In this document: positions 17,591 through 26,433 of the stretch, in pieces | Layout: each line of letters begins with the position of its first letter | How positions within the stretch are numbered: position 1 is the first letter of the stretch | From: Streptomyces sp. NBC_00078 | Lineage (GTDB): Bacteria; Actinomycetota; Actinomycetes; Streptomycetales; Streptomycetaceae | Assembly: GCF_026343335.1 (NCBI RefSeq) | Contig: NZ_JAPELX010000001.1 | Coordinates: 9,036,913 to 9,100,912, forward strand | DNA: 64,000 nt | Direction of reading: 5' to 3' | Translations under genes and position numbers: made by a program | The notes under the pieces: generated by a model | Database searches by the model: none | Told to the model about the DNA's origin: nothing | Seen by the model: the letters and a program-made list of their open reading frames with translations, nothing else

Positions 17591-18503
17591 AAGCAGGTTG
17601 AGGTCGGGCGCATAGCCGGGCAGCAGGACCACCGTCAGCCATTCCCGCTCGGCCACGAGGGCCTTCATCGCCTTGGAGACGTGGGTGTTGAGCCGGTCCC
17701 ACACCACAATCAGCCGGGCCTTCAGTAACTGGTGGGCGCCGTCCAGCAGGCGGATGTAGTCGGTCTCGCTCAGCGAGCGGCGTTCGTCCTTGCGCCTCGT
17801 GTGCCGGCGCAGCCGGTAACACAGGCGGGCAGGAACGCCACGCCGGTAACACAGCAGCCCGGCCACCGACAGACGGCCACGGCCGCGGCCGGGCACCCGC
17901 ACAGTAGGGGTGATCCCGCGCCGGCCTCAGGTGCGGCCCTTGGGCGGGCGGCCGGTCACACCCGCCTCGTCCTCGAAGCAGATGAACGCGCCGGTCGCCG
18001 CCCAGAGCGTTTTACCTCCCGCCAGGTCACCTCCCGCCATGCGGTGATCGCGTCCTCATCGCGTTCAACTGCGGGCCGGGCGGGCATCTGCACGCTGTAG
18101 CCCATGCGGTGCAGCAGCCGGGTGACCCCGGAGACGCTGTAGGAGAGGTGGAACTTCCGGCGGATTAGCGTGCGCACCCGGGAGGCTGTCCATACCTGGT
18201 CATCCGCCCAGCCGTGCGCGGTCGGCCCCTCGTCCAGCCAGCCGGCAAGCCTGGCCTGCAGGGGCGCGCCGAGACGGCAGTCGTAGCCGGACGGGCCCAC
18301 GGAGCGCAGCGTGGCCCGGCCGCCCGACTGCCCGACTGCCAGACACGGCGCCACTGGTAGATCGACTTCTCACTCACCCGTAACTCCCGGGCGATGCACG
18401 AGACTTTCACACCTTCCTGGAAGAGGTCAGCGGCCCGCATCCGTACCTCTTCACGGCGCTTGCGTTGCTCGGCGGTCAGCCCGCCCCCATCTGGATACCG
18501 CAT
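17585..18503 (-). pseudogene. IS630-family transposase remnant, multiply frameshifted
   Basis: Three consecutive frames carry the parts of an IS630-type transposase. The N-terminal HTH comes first (LTAEQRKRREEVRMRAADLF, ELRVSEKSIYQWRRVWQSG). Next is the winged-helix region (SRVRTLIRRKFHLSYSVSGV, LLHRMGYSVQMP). The DDE core follows up to the second Asp (LIVVWDRLNTHVSK, VVLLPGYAPDLN). The sequence then joins the IS200 tnpA, so the last catalytic Glu and the C-terminus are lost. Frame changes fall near 18330 and 17950. It is unrelated to the intact IS630 element at 49.1-51.1 kb except by family. Confidence 0.7.
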
Positions 18504-18740
18504 GCCTCTGAAGTACCAGCCCGGACAGATCGCGTCACCGGTCCCGACGCAGATCCAGACCCTAAGACGCCGAAGTCAGTAACGGCAGGTCGCCCTCGTT
18601 CTGTGGGCTGAATGCCACCGGTGACGGGCCGAGTTGGTTGGGGGAACGACAGGGCCCCCACGCCACCGCCGAGTGGTTGACCCACCACGACACGCAGGCG
18701 TGCTCGACCGTGACCGGACAGCCTGGAGCGTGGCAAAGAG

Positions 18741-19046
18741 CCCCGTCCAGGTCGTCGGGAATTCTCTGCGCCGGTTCGGCGTGAACAGGGTCGACCTGCT
18801 GTACCAGCACCGCGTCGACCCCGACGTGCCGATTCGAAGGGGCCCCGGGCGGCGGAGGAGTTCATCGGAGCGGGCAAGGTCAAGCACTTCTGCCGGTCCG
18901 GGACCGAGTACTTCCTGCGGTGGCGGGAGCCCGCGAAAGGGATCCTGCCGACGCTGCTTGAGCTCTGTATCGGATCTGTCCCCTTCAGCCCGCCGGCAAG
19001 GCCCAGGTGGGTTCGCGTTCTGCTCCCGCACCGCACCGCAGGGCAG
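18741..19046 (+). pseudogene. Aldo/keto reductase fragment
   Basis: One frame gives NSLRRFGVNRVDLLYQHRVD then PDVPI. A second frame continues EFIGAGKVKHFC and FLRWREPAKGILPTLLEL, then SVPFSPPA. These are ordered motifs of AKR family proteins, in which LLYQHRVDP and WWREPE...LGIGFVPFSPLG are standard. A frameshift and an internal deletion separate the segments, and the N-terminal catalytic Tyr/Lys region is missing. It is a dead remnant running up to the stop of the convergent response-regulator gene. Confidence 0.6.
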
Positions 19047-19053
19047 CGCCACG

Positions 19054-19701
19054 CTAGGTGAATTCCAGCAGCCCCCGGCGGACCGCCTCGGAGACCGCCG
19101 CCGCCCTGTTGTCGACGCCGAGTTTGCGGTAGATGCGCACCAGGTGTGTCTTGACGGTCGCCTCGCTCAGATACAGGGCGTCCGCGATGGAGCGGTTGCT
19201 GTGCCCGTCGGCCATCAACCGGACGACCTGTCGCTCCCGCCCCGTCAGCTCCGGTGCCGGACTGACGACCTGCCCGACGAGGTCGCCGACCACCCCCGCC
19301 GCGAGTCCCAGGCCGCCCTCGGCGGCGCTGCGCACGGCCCGGAAGAGGTCCTCGGGCGGTCCGGCCTTGAGGACGTAGCCGCGTGCGCCGGCCGTCAGCG
19401 CGCGCACGACGTCGGCTCGCCCCGAATAGCTGGTGAGCATCACCACGGGCAGGCCCGGAGCCTGGGCGGCGAGCCGGCGGACCGCCTCGATCCCGTCGAT
19501 GCCGGAGCGCATGCCCGCGAAGCGCAGGTCCATCAGCACGACATCGGGTGCCAGTGCGAGCGCCAGGCGGACGGCTTCCTCGCCACTTCCGGCCTCCGCG
19601 ATCACTTCAAGGTCCGGCGCCCCCTCCAGCAGGGCCCGCACCCCGGCCCGTACGACCGGATGGTCGTCGGCGATCAGCAGGCGCCGCGTCGCGGCCGTCA
19701 C
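19054..19701 (-). CDS. NarL/FixJ-family response regulator
   Basis: 215 residues. The receiver domain (about 7-125) has the acidic pair in LLIADDHPVVRAG, phosphoacceptor Asp in DVVLMDLRF, the Thr of VVMLTSYSG and the Lys of YVLKAG. The LuxR-type HTH (about 150-210) reads LTGRERQVVRLMADGHSNRS and LYLSEATVKTHLVRIYRKLG. It starts GTG at 19701, overlapping the kinase stop (GTGA), so kinase and regulator are co-translated. It likely controls genes in response to an extracytoplasmic signal; the binding-protein gene upstream may belong to the same system. Confidence 0.9.
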   Translation of the reverse strand: MTAATRRLLIADDHPVVRAGVRALLEGAPDLEVIAEAGSGEEAVRLALALAPDVVLMDLRFAGMRSGIDGIEAVRRLAAQAPGLPVVMLTSYSGRADVVRALTAGARGYVLKAGPPEDLFRAVRSAAEGGLGLAAGVVGDLVGQVVSPAPELTGRERQVVRLMADGHSNRSIADALYLSEATVKTHLVRIYRKLGVDNRAAAVSEAVRRGLLEFT

Positions 19702-20957
19702 TGCGCCGCCGCCGCGGAGACAGGCGCCTGCGTTCCCGGCCGCAACGAGCGGGCGGGGACGGTGGCCCGGATCCGCGTGCCCTGCCCCGGGGCGCTGTCG
19801 ACTTCCAGATCGCCCCCGTCCTGGCGTAGCCGGGCCCGGGCCGAGGGCAGGCCGAAGCCCCGGCCCGACCGGACCGATCCGCCGATGCGGGCGGTGTCGA
19901 AGCCGACTCCGTTGTCGCACACGTCCAGTTCGACCCGGTCCGTGAGATGGCGCAGTGTCACTGACACGTGGGTGGCCTGCGCGTGTTCGCGGACGTTCGC
20001 CAGCGTGCTCTGCGCCACGCGGAACAAGGTGGTGGCGCTCCGTTCGTCCGGGCCGAGGGCCGGGGTGCCCACCGAGCGGAACCGCACCCGCCCGGCGCCA
20101 CCCGGCTGCTGAGCCCGGGCGCACAGCAGCTGCAAAGACCCCTCCAGCCCGGCCTCGGCGACCGTGGGCGGGGTGAGGTCCTGGATGATCCTCCGGGTCT
20201 CGGCGAGCCCCGCGTCCAGGCCTTCGGCGACCGCGCGGACCCGCGTCCGGGCCATGTGGGGCCGTTCCTCCCACTCCTGGTCGGCCGCCTGCAGCAGCAT
20301 GAGGTTGCCGGACAGTTCCTGGGCGAGGGTGTCGTGCAGGTCACGGGCGATGCGCGCGCGTTCCTCGAGCGTGCCGTGGCGGTGCCGTTCGTCCGCCAGT
20401 ACGTCGCGGGTGCTGCGCAGTTCCTCGACCAGCCGCTGGCGTTCCGTGACGTTCCGTTGCTGGGCCCGGTACAGCGCCACGGTTCCCCAGACGGCCGCCA
20501 CCGGGATCAGTACCATCTCGAGGTCGAACCCGCCTGCGGTCCGGGTGAGTTGACCGACGAGCAGGCCGGTGACGGCGCTCAGTGCCACGCCGGTGGCACG
20601 GCGGCCGAGGGTGTCCAGGACCACGCAGGCCAAGGGCACGGCGCACCAGATGTAGGCGCCGGTCAGGGGCGGCGGAGTCAGGAGGACGAGGATCGCCCAC
20701 AGCAGGAGGAGGGCAGCGATCCAGGTGCGCCGGACGAGCCTGCCCAGCCTCGCCCACAGTGCCAGCCCGGCGGCATACGTCATGGCGAGCAGCCCGCTGA
20801 CGGTCACGATGTCCCAGCACAACGGGATGTTCAGCCGGACGAGGCGGACCAGCGCGGCACCGACGACGAGGAAGAACAGCAGGTGCGGCAGCTGCCTCGG
20901 GTCGAACCGTCTGCGGCTGGCCGGCGCGGAAGCGTGGACGAGGCCGGGGTCGGTCAC
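19698..20957 (-). CDS. NarL-type sensor histidine kinase
   Basis: 419 residues from a GTG at 20957 that has AGGGGG 6-7 nt upstream. An ATG 27 nt earlier lacks a ribosome site. The N-terminal half has several membrane helices (LPHLLFFLVVGAALV, TWIAALLLLWAILVLL, VALSAVTGLLVGQL, VLIPVAAVWGTVALY). A HisKA_3 dimerisation box follows with the phospho-His in RIARDLHDTLAQELSGNLML. The HATPase_c domain has N, G1 and G2 motifs (STLANVREHAQATH, VCDNGVGFD, GRGFGLPSARARL). The sensory input is probably membrane-embedded. It is first of a two-gene unit with the response regulator. Confidence 0.88.
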   Translation of the reverse strand: MTDPGLVHASAPASRRRFDPRQLPHLLFFLVVGAALVRLVRLNIPLCWDIVTVSGLLAMTYAAGLALWARLGRLVRRTWIAALLLLWAILVLLTPPPLTGAYIWCAVPLACVVLDTLGRRATGVALSAVTGLLVGQLTRTAGGFDLEMVLIPVAAVWGTVALYRAQQRNVTERQRLVEELRSTRDVLADERHRHGTLEERARIARDLHDTLAQELSGNLMLLQAADQEWEERPHMARTRVRAVAEGLDAGLAETRRIIQDLTPPTVAEAGLEGSLQLLCARAQQPGGAGRVRFRSVGTPALGPDERSATTLFRVAQSTLANVREHAQATHVSVTLRHLTDRVELDVCDNGVGFDTARIGGSVRSGRGFGLPSARARLRQDGGDLEVDSAPGQGTRIRATVPARSLRPGTQAPVSAAAAQ

Positions 20958-21053
20958 GACAAACCCCCTGGATGAATGATCCATTGGGACATGGGGGGCC
21001 GAGTCTATCCGCCGTCTGTATGACCCATGTGAAGGGTGAGGCCGCCGTTCCGC

Positions 21054-21089
21054 CGGTGGGAGAGCCGGGAGAGTACGGCAGCCCCACCG
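21054..21089 (-). terminator. Candidate hairpin between binding protein and kinase
   Basis: CGGTGGG (21054-21060) pairs with CCCACCG (21083-21089), just after the stop of the minus-strand binding-protein gene. It may end or attenuate that transcript before the two-component genes. Confidence 0.4.
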
Positions 21090-21093
21090 ACGG

Positions 21094-22239
21094 TTAGGCC
21101 CCCGGGTGCAGTCCGAGCCAGCCCGGCGTGGGGTCGCCCTTGACCTCGCCGAAGTACAGGGCGAAGGTCTGCCTCCAGCGCTCCACCTCGGCGCGGTCGG
21201 CCATGAAGCGGGGGAAGCCGTCCACATGGGCGTTGGGGTACTCCCACATCTGCTTCAGGCCGGCCGGGGGAGTGACGTCGGTGCGCACGGACCAGCCGTT
21301 GAAGGACTGCTGCTGGTGCTCGGTGGACAGCTGCCAGTTGAGGAAGAGCTTGGCGGCCGTGGAGTTCCTGGCCCGCTTGAGGATCGCGGTGCGCTGGCCC
21401 CAGGCCATGAACGGGTGTCGCGGGTCGATGACGAACTTCACCGGGGAGGACGTCGACGGGACCGCCGAGCCGGCGGTGCCGATACCGATCGGCTTCTGCC
21501 CGCCGAAGACGGCGTCGCCGGGGGAGTTGCTGCCCCGCGCGAACTGCACGTCCTGCGCGGCAAGCCTGGCCACCCACTCCCAGCCGTACTTCTGGGCGTA
21601 CAGCGTGTAGAGGTAGAGGACGGCGTCGTCGTCGTGCGGGTAGGACGAGGCGATCTTGCCCTTCCATTTCGGGTCGACCAGGTCGCGCGGCGTGAGCCGC
21701 ACGCCCGAGCCGACCGCCGTCGTGCTGTACACGAGGCTGAAGGCGATCGCTCCCGTGGCCACCCACGCGCCCTGCGGGTCCTTGAACTTGTCGTAGACCT
21801 TCGAGAACCCGGCGGGCTTGTAGGGCAGCAGGCGGTCCTGCTGCTTCCAGCGGTCGAAGTCCTGGACGGTCTGGAACTGCACGACGTCCGGCACGAGGGT
21901 GTCGGTGGCGAACTGGTTGTCGACGCGCACGTCGTGGTACTTGCTGTAGTCGACGATCAGCGTCAGGTCGATGTCCGGGAAGCGGTCCTTGAAGGCGGCC
22001 TTGGTGCCGTCCTGCTGCGTCGGCGTGTCACCGCCGGCGTAGACGACGAGCTTCCCGCCCTCCGCGAGGGCGGCCTGGTAGAGCTCGTCGAGCGACCTGG
22101 TCTCCTCGCGCCCGGCCGAGCGCCCCGACAGTGCGGGAGAGGCCGAGGCCGGGAGCGCCGAGGCACCGAAGGCGCCGGCACCGAGGGCGACGCCGGCACC
22201 GGCGGTGAGGACACGTCGTCTGCTGGGGAAACTGGGCAT
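21094..22239 (-). CDS. Tat-exported extracellular solute-binding protein (AfuA/Fbp type)
   Basis: 381 residues. A twin-Arg signal (FPSRRRVLTAGAGVALGAGA) predicts Tat export. Cluster C binding-protein features follow: LYQAALAEGGKLVVYAGGD, FQTVQDFDRWKQQDRLLPYK, LTPRDLVDPKWKGKI and AKLFLNWQLS, as in iron(III)/thiamine-like or spermidine-like periplasmic receptors. No lipobox Cys is evident. No permease or ATPase gene lies nearby, so it is an orphan receptor. Its position directly upstream of a sensor kinase suggests a ligand-sensing role. GAGGT precedes the ATG by 8 nt. A 34-bp perfect palindrome lies 128 bp upstream. Confidence 0.8.
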   Translation of the reverse strand: MPSFPSRRRVLTAGAGVALGAGAFGASALPASASPALSGRSAGREETRSLDELYQAALAEGGKLVVYAGGDTPTQQDGTKAAFKDRFPDIDLTLIVDYSKYHDVRVDNQFATDTLVPDVVQFQTVQDFDRWKQQDRLLPYKPAGFSKVYDKFKDPQGAWVATGAIAFSLVYSTTAVGSGVRLTPRDLVDPKWKGKIASSYPHDDDAVLYLYTLYAQKYGWEWVARLAAQDVQFARGSNSPGDAVFGGQKPIGIGTAGSAVPSTSSPVKFVIDPRHPFMAWGQRTAILKRARNSTAAKLFLNWQLSTEHQQQSFNGWSVRTDVTPPAGLKQMWEYPNAHVDGFPRFMADRAEVERWRQTFALYFGEVKGDPTPGWLGLHPGA

Positions 22240-22366
22240 GCGAAGAGACCTCTCTCAGGGGGGTGGCACACAAGACCCGGCGCGCGCCATGGGCGATGGC
22301 CATCCTGCCGCGGCCCACCGCGACTTCGCGTCGTCCGTACGGAGAAAAGAGACCTCCATGAGGTGG

Positions 22367-22400
22367 AAGCCGCGTTCAACCGATCGGTTGAACGCGGCTT
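22367..22400. repeat. 34-bp perfect palindrome
   Basis: AAGCCGCGTTCAACCGA is followed directly by its exact reverse complement, with no spacer. The core ACCGATCGGT resembles operators of TetR-type repressors. The ends could also form a strong hairpin. It lies in a 420-bp gene-free stretch, upstream of the binding-protein gene and downstream of the relaxase remnant. A smaller palindrome, ACCTC-cat-GAGGT, sits at 22352-22364. Confidence 0.85.
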
Positions 22401-22662
22401 GTCAGGCCCTGGTGTCGTCGGTCTACCGCGCAGGAGGGGCGGTGCTCCGGCGCGGGATGAGCGTCTCGACCACTACTGCGCGGACGGCGGCGACGAGCTG
22501 ATGCCGGGCAGCCGCCAAGTCCGACGCTCGTGCCTGTGCGGTCGCCGGTGAGTTCACGGCCGGCGGGGGCGACGGACCACCGAGCGGCGGGGCGTGACCG
22601 GCGCCGGGCCGGCGTCTCCCTCACCACTCTCCACGGCATCGGGTGCGCGCCATTGGGTGCAC

Positions 22663-23880
22663 TCAGTGGCCGGCCTCCCGACCACGGTGCCGTCCGGGCT
22701 CCGGCGGGCGGTGCGCCTGCTGGTCGTCCTGGCGCACCGGCCGCACTGCGGCGGCATCATCCTGTTCGGCGTAGCGGTCCGCGCGGGTGCGGGAGTCGTC
22801 GGCCGCTTTGGAGAACGCGTCCTGGAGGTGGCGCAGCCGCTCGTCCGTGAGATCGAGGGCTTCCACGTCCGTGCGCGACTCCCTCAAGGCCCGCAGCGCC
22901 GTCAGGTCGATCGCCTCCCGGCGTCCGGCCTCCGCCTCCTGGTCGTCGCGCTCCGAGTCGGCGGCCGCGGGCGCGAGCAGCTGCTCGGGCATCGCCGCCT
23001 GCTGGTGCGCGACGACGTCGTACGCCCGCCCCCGCGCGGCGGTGGTGGTGCGCAGCTTCTCCCGCACCACCACGCCGGCGAGGACAGCTCGCTCGTACTG
23101 CGGCGGGATGCGGGGGACTTCCCGCTCCCCCGCGTCCTGGTCCGGGGGCCGGGGTGAAGCCGGGATCGGCCGGGGGTTGCCGGTCCGGGCCGGGTGCGGG
23201 TGTGGGTGGGCGGCGCCGGGCGGGGAGGTCGGACAGCGCCCACCGGGTGGTGTAGAGGCGGTAGTCGGCCTCCAGGCCGCGCACGGTTTCGCTGATGTCC
23301 AGGCAGTAGGTGGAAACGGGGGCGGCCACGATCCGGTCGTCCAGGCCGGAGTCGCGGCGGCGGCCGCGCAGGACGAGAGCGAGGTGACGGCGGGCTTCGG
23401 CGAGCAGGTGCCGGCGGTGGAAACGGCCGCCTTCGTTCATCACGAACACCGTCGCGGCGACGTCGACGGCCGCCAGGGCGACGTCTACCACGGCGGCGAC
23501 CCGGGACCGGATCGCCGCAGCCGCGGCGCGGGCGTACTCCAGGAGGGAGTTGATGATGTCGACGGCCACCTTTGGGGTGCGGATCGCGCTCTCCTTCCAC
23601 TCCTTGCGCAGCTGCGCGAGCGGCCGGGTCTTCCGCTTGGGCGGACGGGTCTTGCGGGCGGCCATCTGGTTCAGCTTGGCGCGGCCCGCTCGGAGACCAG
23701 GGGCAGGAACTTCAGCTCGCCGTCGTCGACGACGGCGGTGACGTACTCATGCTCCAGATCCTCCAGGCAGGCGGCGATCTGGTCGCTGCGCCGAGCGGTC
23801 CAGCGGATCAGCTCGCGCGGCACCCCGGCAATCTCCATCACCGGCCGGCGGCGCAAACTCCTCAAGCTGACTCCGGAACT
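22663..23880 (-). pseudogene. C-terminal remnant of a MobF/TrwC-type relaxase gene
   Basis: Three frames in order give EIAGVPRELIRWTARRSDQI and YVTAVVDDGELKFLP, then MAARKTRPPKRKTRPLAQLR and NEGGRFHRRHLLAEARRHLA, then REKLRTTTAARGRAYDVVAH and LLAPAAADSERDDQEAEAG. These look like the end of the relaxase domain and the C-terminal region of actinobacterial conjugative relaxases. Frameshifts near 23690 and in a C-rich run near 23140, plus the missing N-terminal catalytic (His-triad, Tyr) and helicase domains, make it a relic of an integrated conjugative element. I assign the family by recalled resemblance, so moderately. Confidence 0.45.
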
Positions 23881-24203
23881 GCAGGACTTGGTGAGCAATC
23901 AGGGTTTCGCAGTGCGGTCAGGTGGCCGCGCTGCGAAGCCGTGCGCATTTCACGCATCGACCGCGATAGATCCGACCTATTTTTCGGTGTTGACCTGATC
24001 GTGGGGCAGTGACGAGGAGAAGATTCCTGATTTCCGTCCCTAGCTCTAGACAAGACGTGAGGGCGTGCCGCTTAATACATCCGATGTCCGAGAAGATGTG
24101 GCCTGAGTGGACACGAGCCGCCGTTGCCCCCGCCTTCCGGGCTGAGTCACGGACAAACGACTGTCGACACGCCCCGTGTCCTTCACCCCTTCTGGAGCCG
24201 CAC

Positions 24204-26267
24204 ATGACCTCCGCTCCCCTCAGCAGGCGCTCCCTCTTCAAGGCCGCCGCCCTCGCCGGCGGCACCGTGGCCTTCGGACTGCCGCAGGCCCTGTGGCCCA
24301 CCGCCGCCGAGGCGTACTCGGTCCCCTCGAAGATGGACTGGTGGTACCAGGCCCGGTTCGGGATGTTCATCCACTTCGGGTCCTACTCCTACCTCGGCCA
24401 CGGCGAGTGGGCCTTCAGCTCCGAGAGCTGGTCCAAGGCCAACTACCAGACCCAGGTGTCCGCGCACTTCAACCCCACCGCGTTCAACGCGGCAACCATC
24501 GCCCAACTGGCGGCGGACGCCGGCATGAAGTACCTGGTCATCACTGCCAAACACCATGAAGGCTTCGCCATGTGGGACTCCAACGTCCCCAGCTTCACCG
24601 ACACCACCGGCACCAAGCTGTACAACCTGCACGACTACGCCGGTGTCCAGGGTGATCTGCTGGCGGCGCTCAAGACCGAGTGCGAGGCACGAGGCGTCAA
24701 GTTCGGCCTCTACTACTCGATCCTGGACTGGAACCACCCCTCCCAGACCATCCGAAGCGGCGGTGTCACCACGATGGCATCGCAGGCCGCCCGCACGGGT
24801 TATATCGCGGACATGAAAGCCCAACTGCAGGAGCTGCTGGACCGCTACGACCCGGCGCTCCTGTGGTTCGACGGCGACTGGTTCGGCGAACCCTCCAGCC
24901 CCACCCTCCAGGACTGGTGGCTCCGGTCGGACGGTGTCGACCTCTACAACTGGTTGATCTCCCGCAAGCCCGGACTCGTCGTCAACGAACGGGTCAAGCG
25001 GGACCTCGGTCTGGGCGACTACGCGGTCGCGGAGTTCGGTGTCCCCAACGCGCCGCTGGACCGCCAGTGGGAGAAATGCGACACCATGAACGGCGCCTGG
25101 GGTTACAACGCGGGCAAGGAGAACTCCTACCGCCCCGTCAGGGATTTCGTTCAGGAGCTCGTCACCTGCGTCTCGCGGGACGGCAACTTCCTGCTGAACA
25201 TCGGCCCCAAGGGCGACGGCTCGGTCACCGCCGGATCCGTGACCATCCTGCGCGGCCTGGCCTCCTGGATGGCGACGTACGGCGACAGCGTGCACGGAGC
25301 CACGGCAAGCCCCTTCACCACCGACCCCACCTGGGGGAGGGCCACCAAGAAGGACGGCAAGCTGTTCGCCCACGTCTTCACCTGGCCCACGGGCGGCGTG
25401 CTGCAGATCCCGGCGATCACCAACACGATCAGCCGCGTCTACCTGATGAACAACCCCTCGGCCTCGCTCGCCTACACCGTCAGCGGCGGCCAGATCAGCG
25501 TCGCCGTGCCGGCTACCGCCCCGGATGCCAATGACTCCGTGGTCTGCGTCGAGGTCAGCGGCGTCCCCACGGCCGCCGGCGGAGCCCGGGTGACCGTGTT
25601 CCAGGACGTGAGTTACTCCTCGGCGAGCGCCGTCCTGACGCTGGGCAGCTACACCTCCTCCCAGCTGTCGGCCGCGGGGGTGGGGTCCGCGACCATCTCC
25701 TCGCTGAGGGTGCCCCAGGGCTACCGGGTGACGGGCTACTCCGGCGACAACTTCACCGGCACGGCCTGGACGTTCACCGCGGACAATCCCGACCTGCGGG
25801 TGACCGGCAACAACGACGCCATCGTCTCGCTGAAGGTCACCTTCAATCCGGCCTCGTACTTCCGTCTGATCAACGTCACGGACGGTCTGGCCCTGGACAG
25901 TGGCGGCAACGTCGCCAGCGGCTCGAACCTCAAGCAGTGGACGCCGGTCGACAGCCCCAACCTCCAGTGGCAGGCCGTGGACCTCGGCGACGGCTACTAC
26001 AGGTTGGTCAACCGCGCCAACGGCATGGTCGCCGACGGCTGGGGCTCGACCAGCAACGGCGCTCCCGCCCAGCAAGCGGCCTGGAACGGCGGCCCCCACC
26101 AGCAGTGGAAGATAACCGACCGCGGCAACGGCCAGTACTCGATCGCCAACCGCACCACCGGACTCGTCCTCGACGGCGGCGGACAGGTCCCCTCCGGGTC
26201 CGTGACCAAGCAGTGGACCTGGGTCACCAGCAACAACCTGCTGTGGACCTTCCAGCCCACCTCCTGA
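24204..26267 (+). CDS. Tat-secreted GH29 alpha-L-fucosidase with crystallin-like and ricin-type domains
   Basis: Releases alpha-linked L-fucose from extracellular glycans (family knowledge). 687 residues. SRRSLFKAAALAGGTVAFG is a textbook Tat signal, cleaved after AEA. The GH29 TIM barrel (about 40-370) has the entry WWYQARFGMFIHFGSYSYLG, a VITAKHHEGFAMWDS block and ALLWFDGDWF, whose first Asp fits the catalytic nucleophile. A beta-sandwich follows, then a beta/gamma-crystallin-like module (about 465-555, VTVFQDVSYSS, DNFTGTAWTF) and a ricin-type CBM13 repeat (about 556-687, three QW-type units). The ATG at 24204 has GGAG 7 nt upstream; a longer frame upstream is chance. Another CBM13 enzyme gene follows on the same strand. 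Confidence 0.9.
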   Translation: MTSAPLSRRSLFKAAALAGGTVAFGLPQALWPTAAEAYSVPSKMDWWYQARFGMFIHFGSYSYLGHGEWAFSSESWSKANYQTQVSAHFNPTAFNAATIAQLAADAGMKYLVITAKHHEGFAMWDSNVPSFTDTTGTKLYNLHDYAGVQGDLLAALKTECEARGVKFGLYYSILDWNHPSQTIRSGGVTTMASQAARTGYIADMKAQLQELLDRYDPALLWFDGDWFGEPSSPTLQDWWLRSDGVDLYNWLISRKPGLVVNERVKRDLGLGDYAVAEFGVPNAPLDRQWEKCDTMNGAWGYNAGKENSYRPVRDFVQELVTCVSRDGNFLLNIGPKGDGSVTAGSVTILRGLASWMATYGDSVHGATASPFTTDPTWGRATKKDGKLFAHVFTWPTGGVLQIPAITNTISRVYLMNNPSASLAYTVSGGQISVAVPATAPDANDSVVCVEVSGVPTAAGGARVTVFQDVSYSSASAVLTLGSYTSSQLSAAGVGSATISSLRVPQGYRVTGYSGDNFTGTAWTFTADNPDLRVTGNNDAIVSLKVTFNPASYFRLINVTDGLALDSGGNVASGSNLKQWTPVDSPNLQWQAVDLGDGYYRLVNRANGMVADGWGSTSNGAPAQQAAWNGGPHQQWKITDRGNGQYSIANRTTGLVLDGGGQVPSGSVTKQWTWVTSNNLLWTFQPTS

Positions 26268-26311
26268 CCACCCGTCATCGCCGCGCCGCCCGAACCTCTT
26301 CTTCGGCCTCT

Positions 26312-26337
26312 GGCCACGACGTGCCTCCTGCGTGGCC
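26312..26337 (+). terminator. Hairpin after the fucosidase gene
   Basis: GGCCACG (26312-26318) and CGTGGCC (26331-26337) enclose a 12-nt loop, 45 nt past the GH29 stop. It is a plausible terminator separating it from the next gene. Confidence 0.45.
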
Positions 26338-26433
26338 GCTGTGCGCCGGGGGCCCTCCGGCCCGCAGTCTCCACGAAGGCACGTCCCCAGGCGGAAGAGC
26401 CGCACGTCTCCACCCGGCAAAGAAGGGCCGCAC

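Noticed and set aside
22351..22551. Short plus-strand frames through the 34-bp palindrome
   Set aside because: They have no family signal and poor start context. The palindrome itself is the notable feature.
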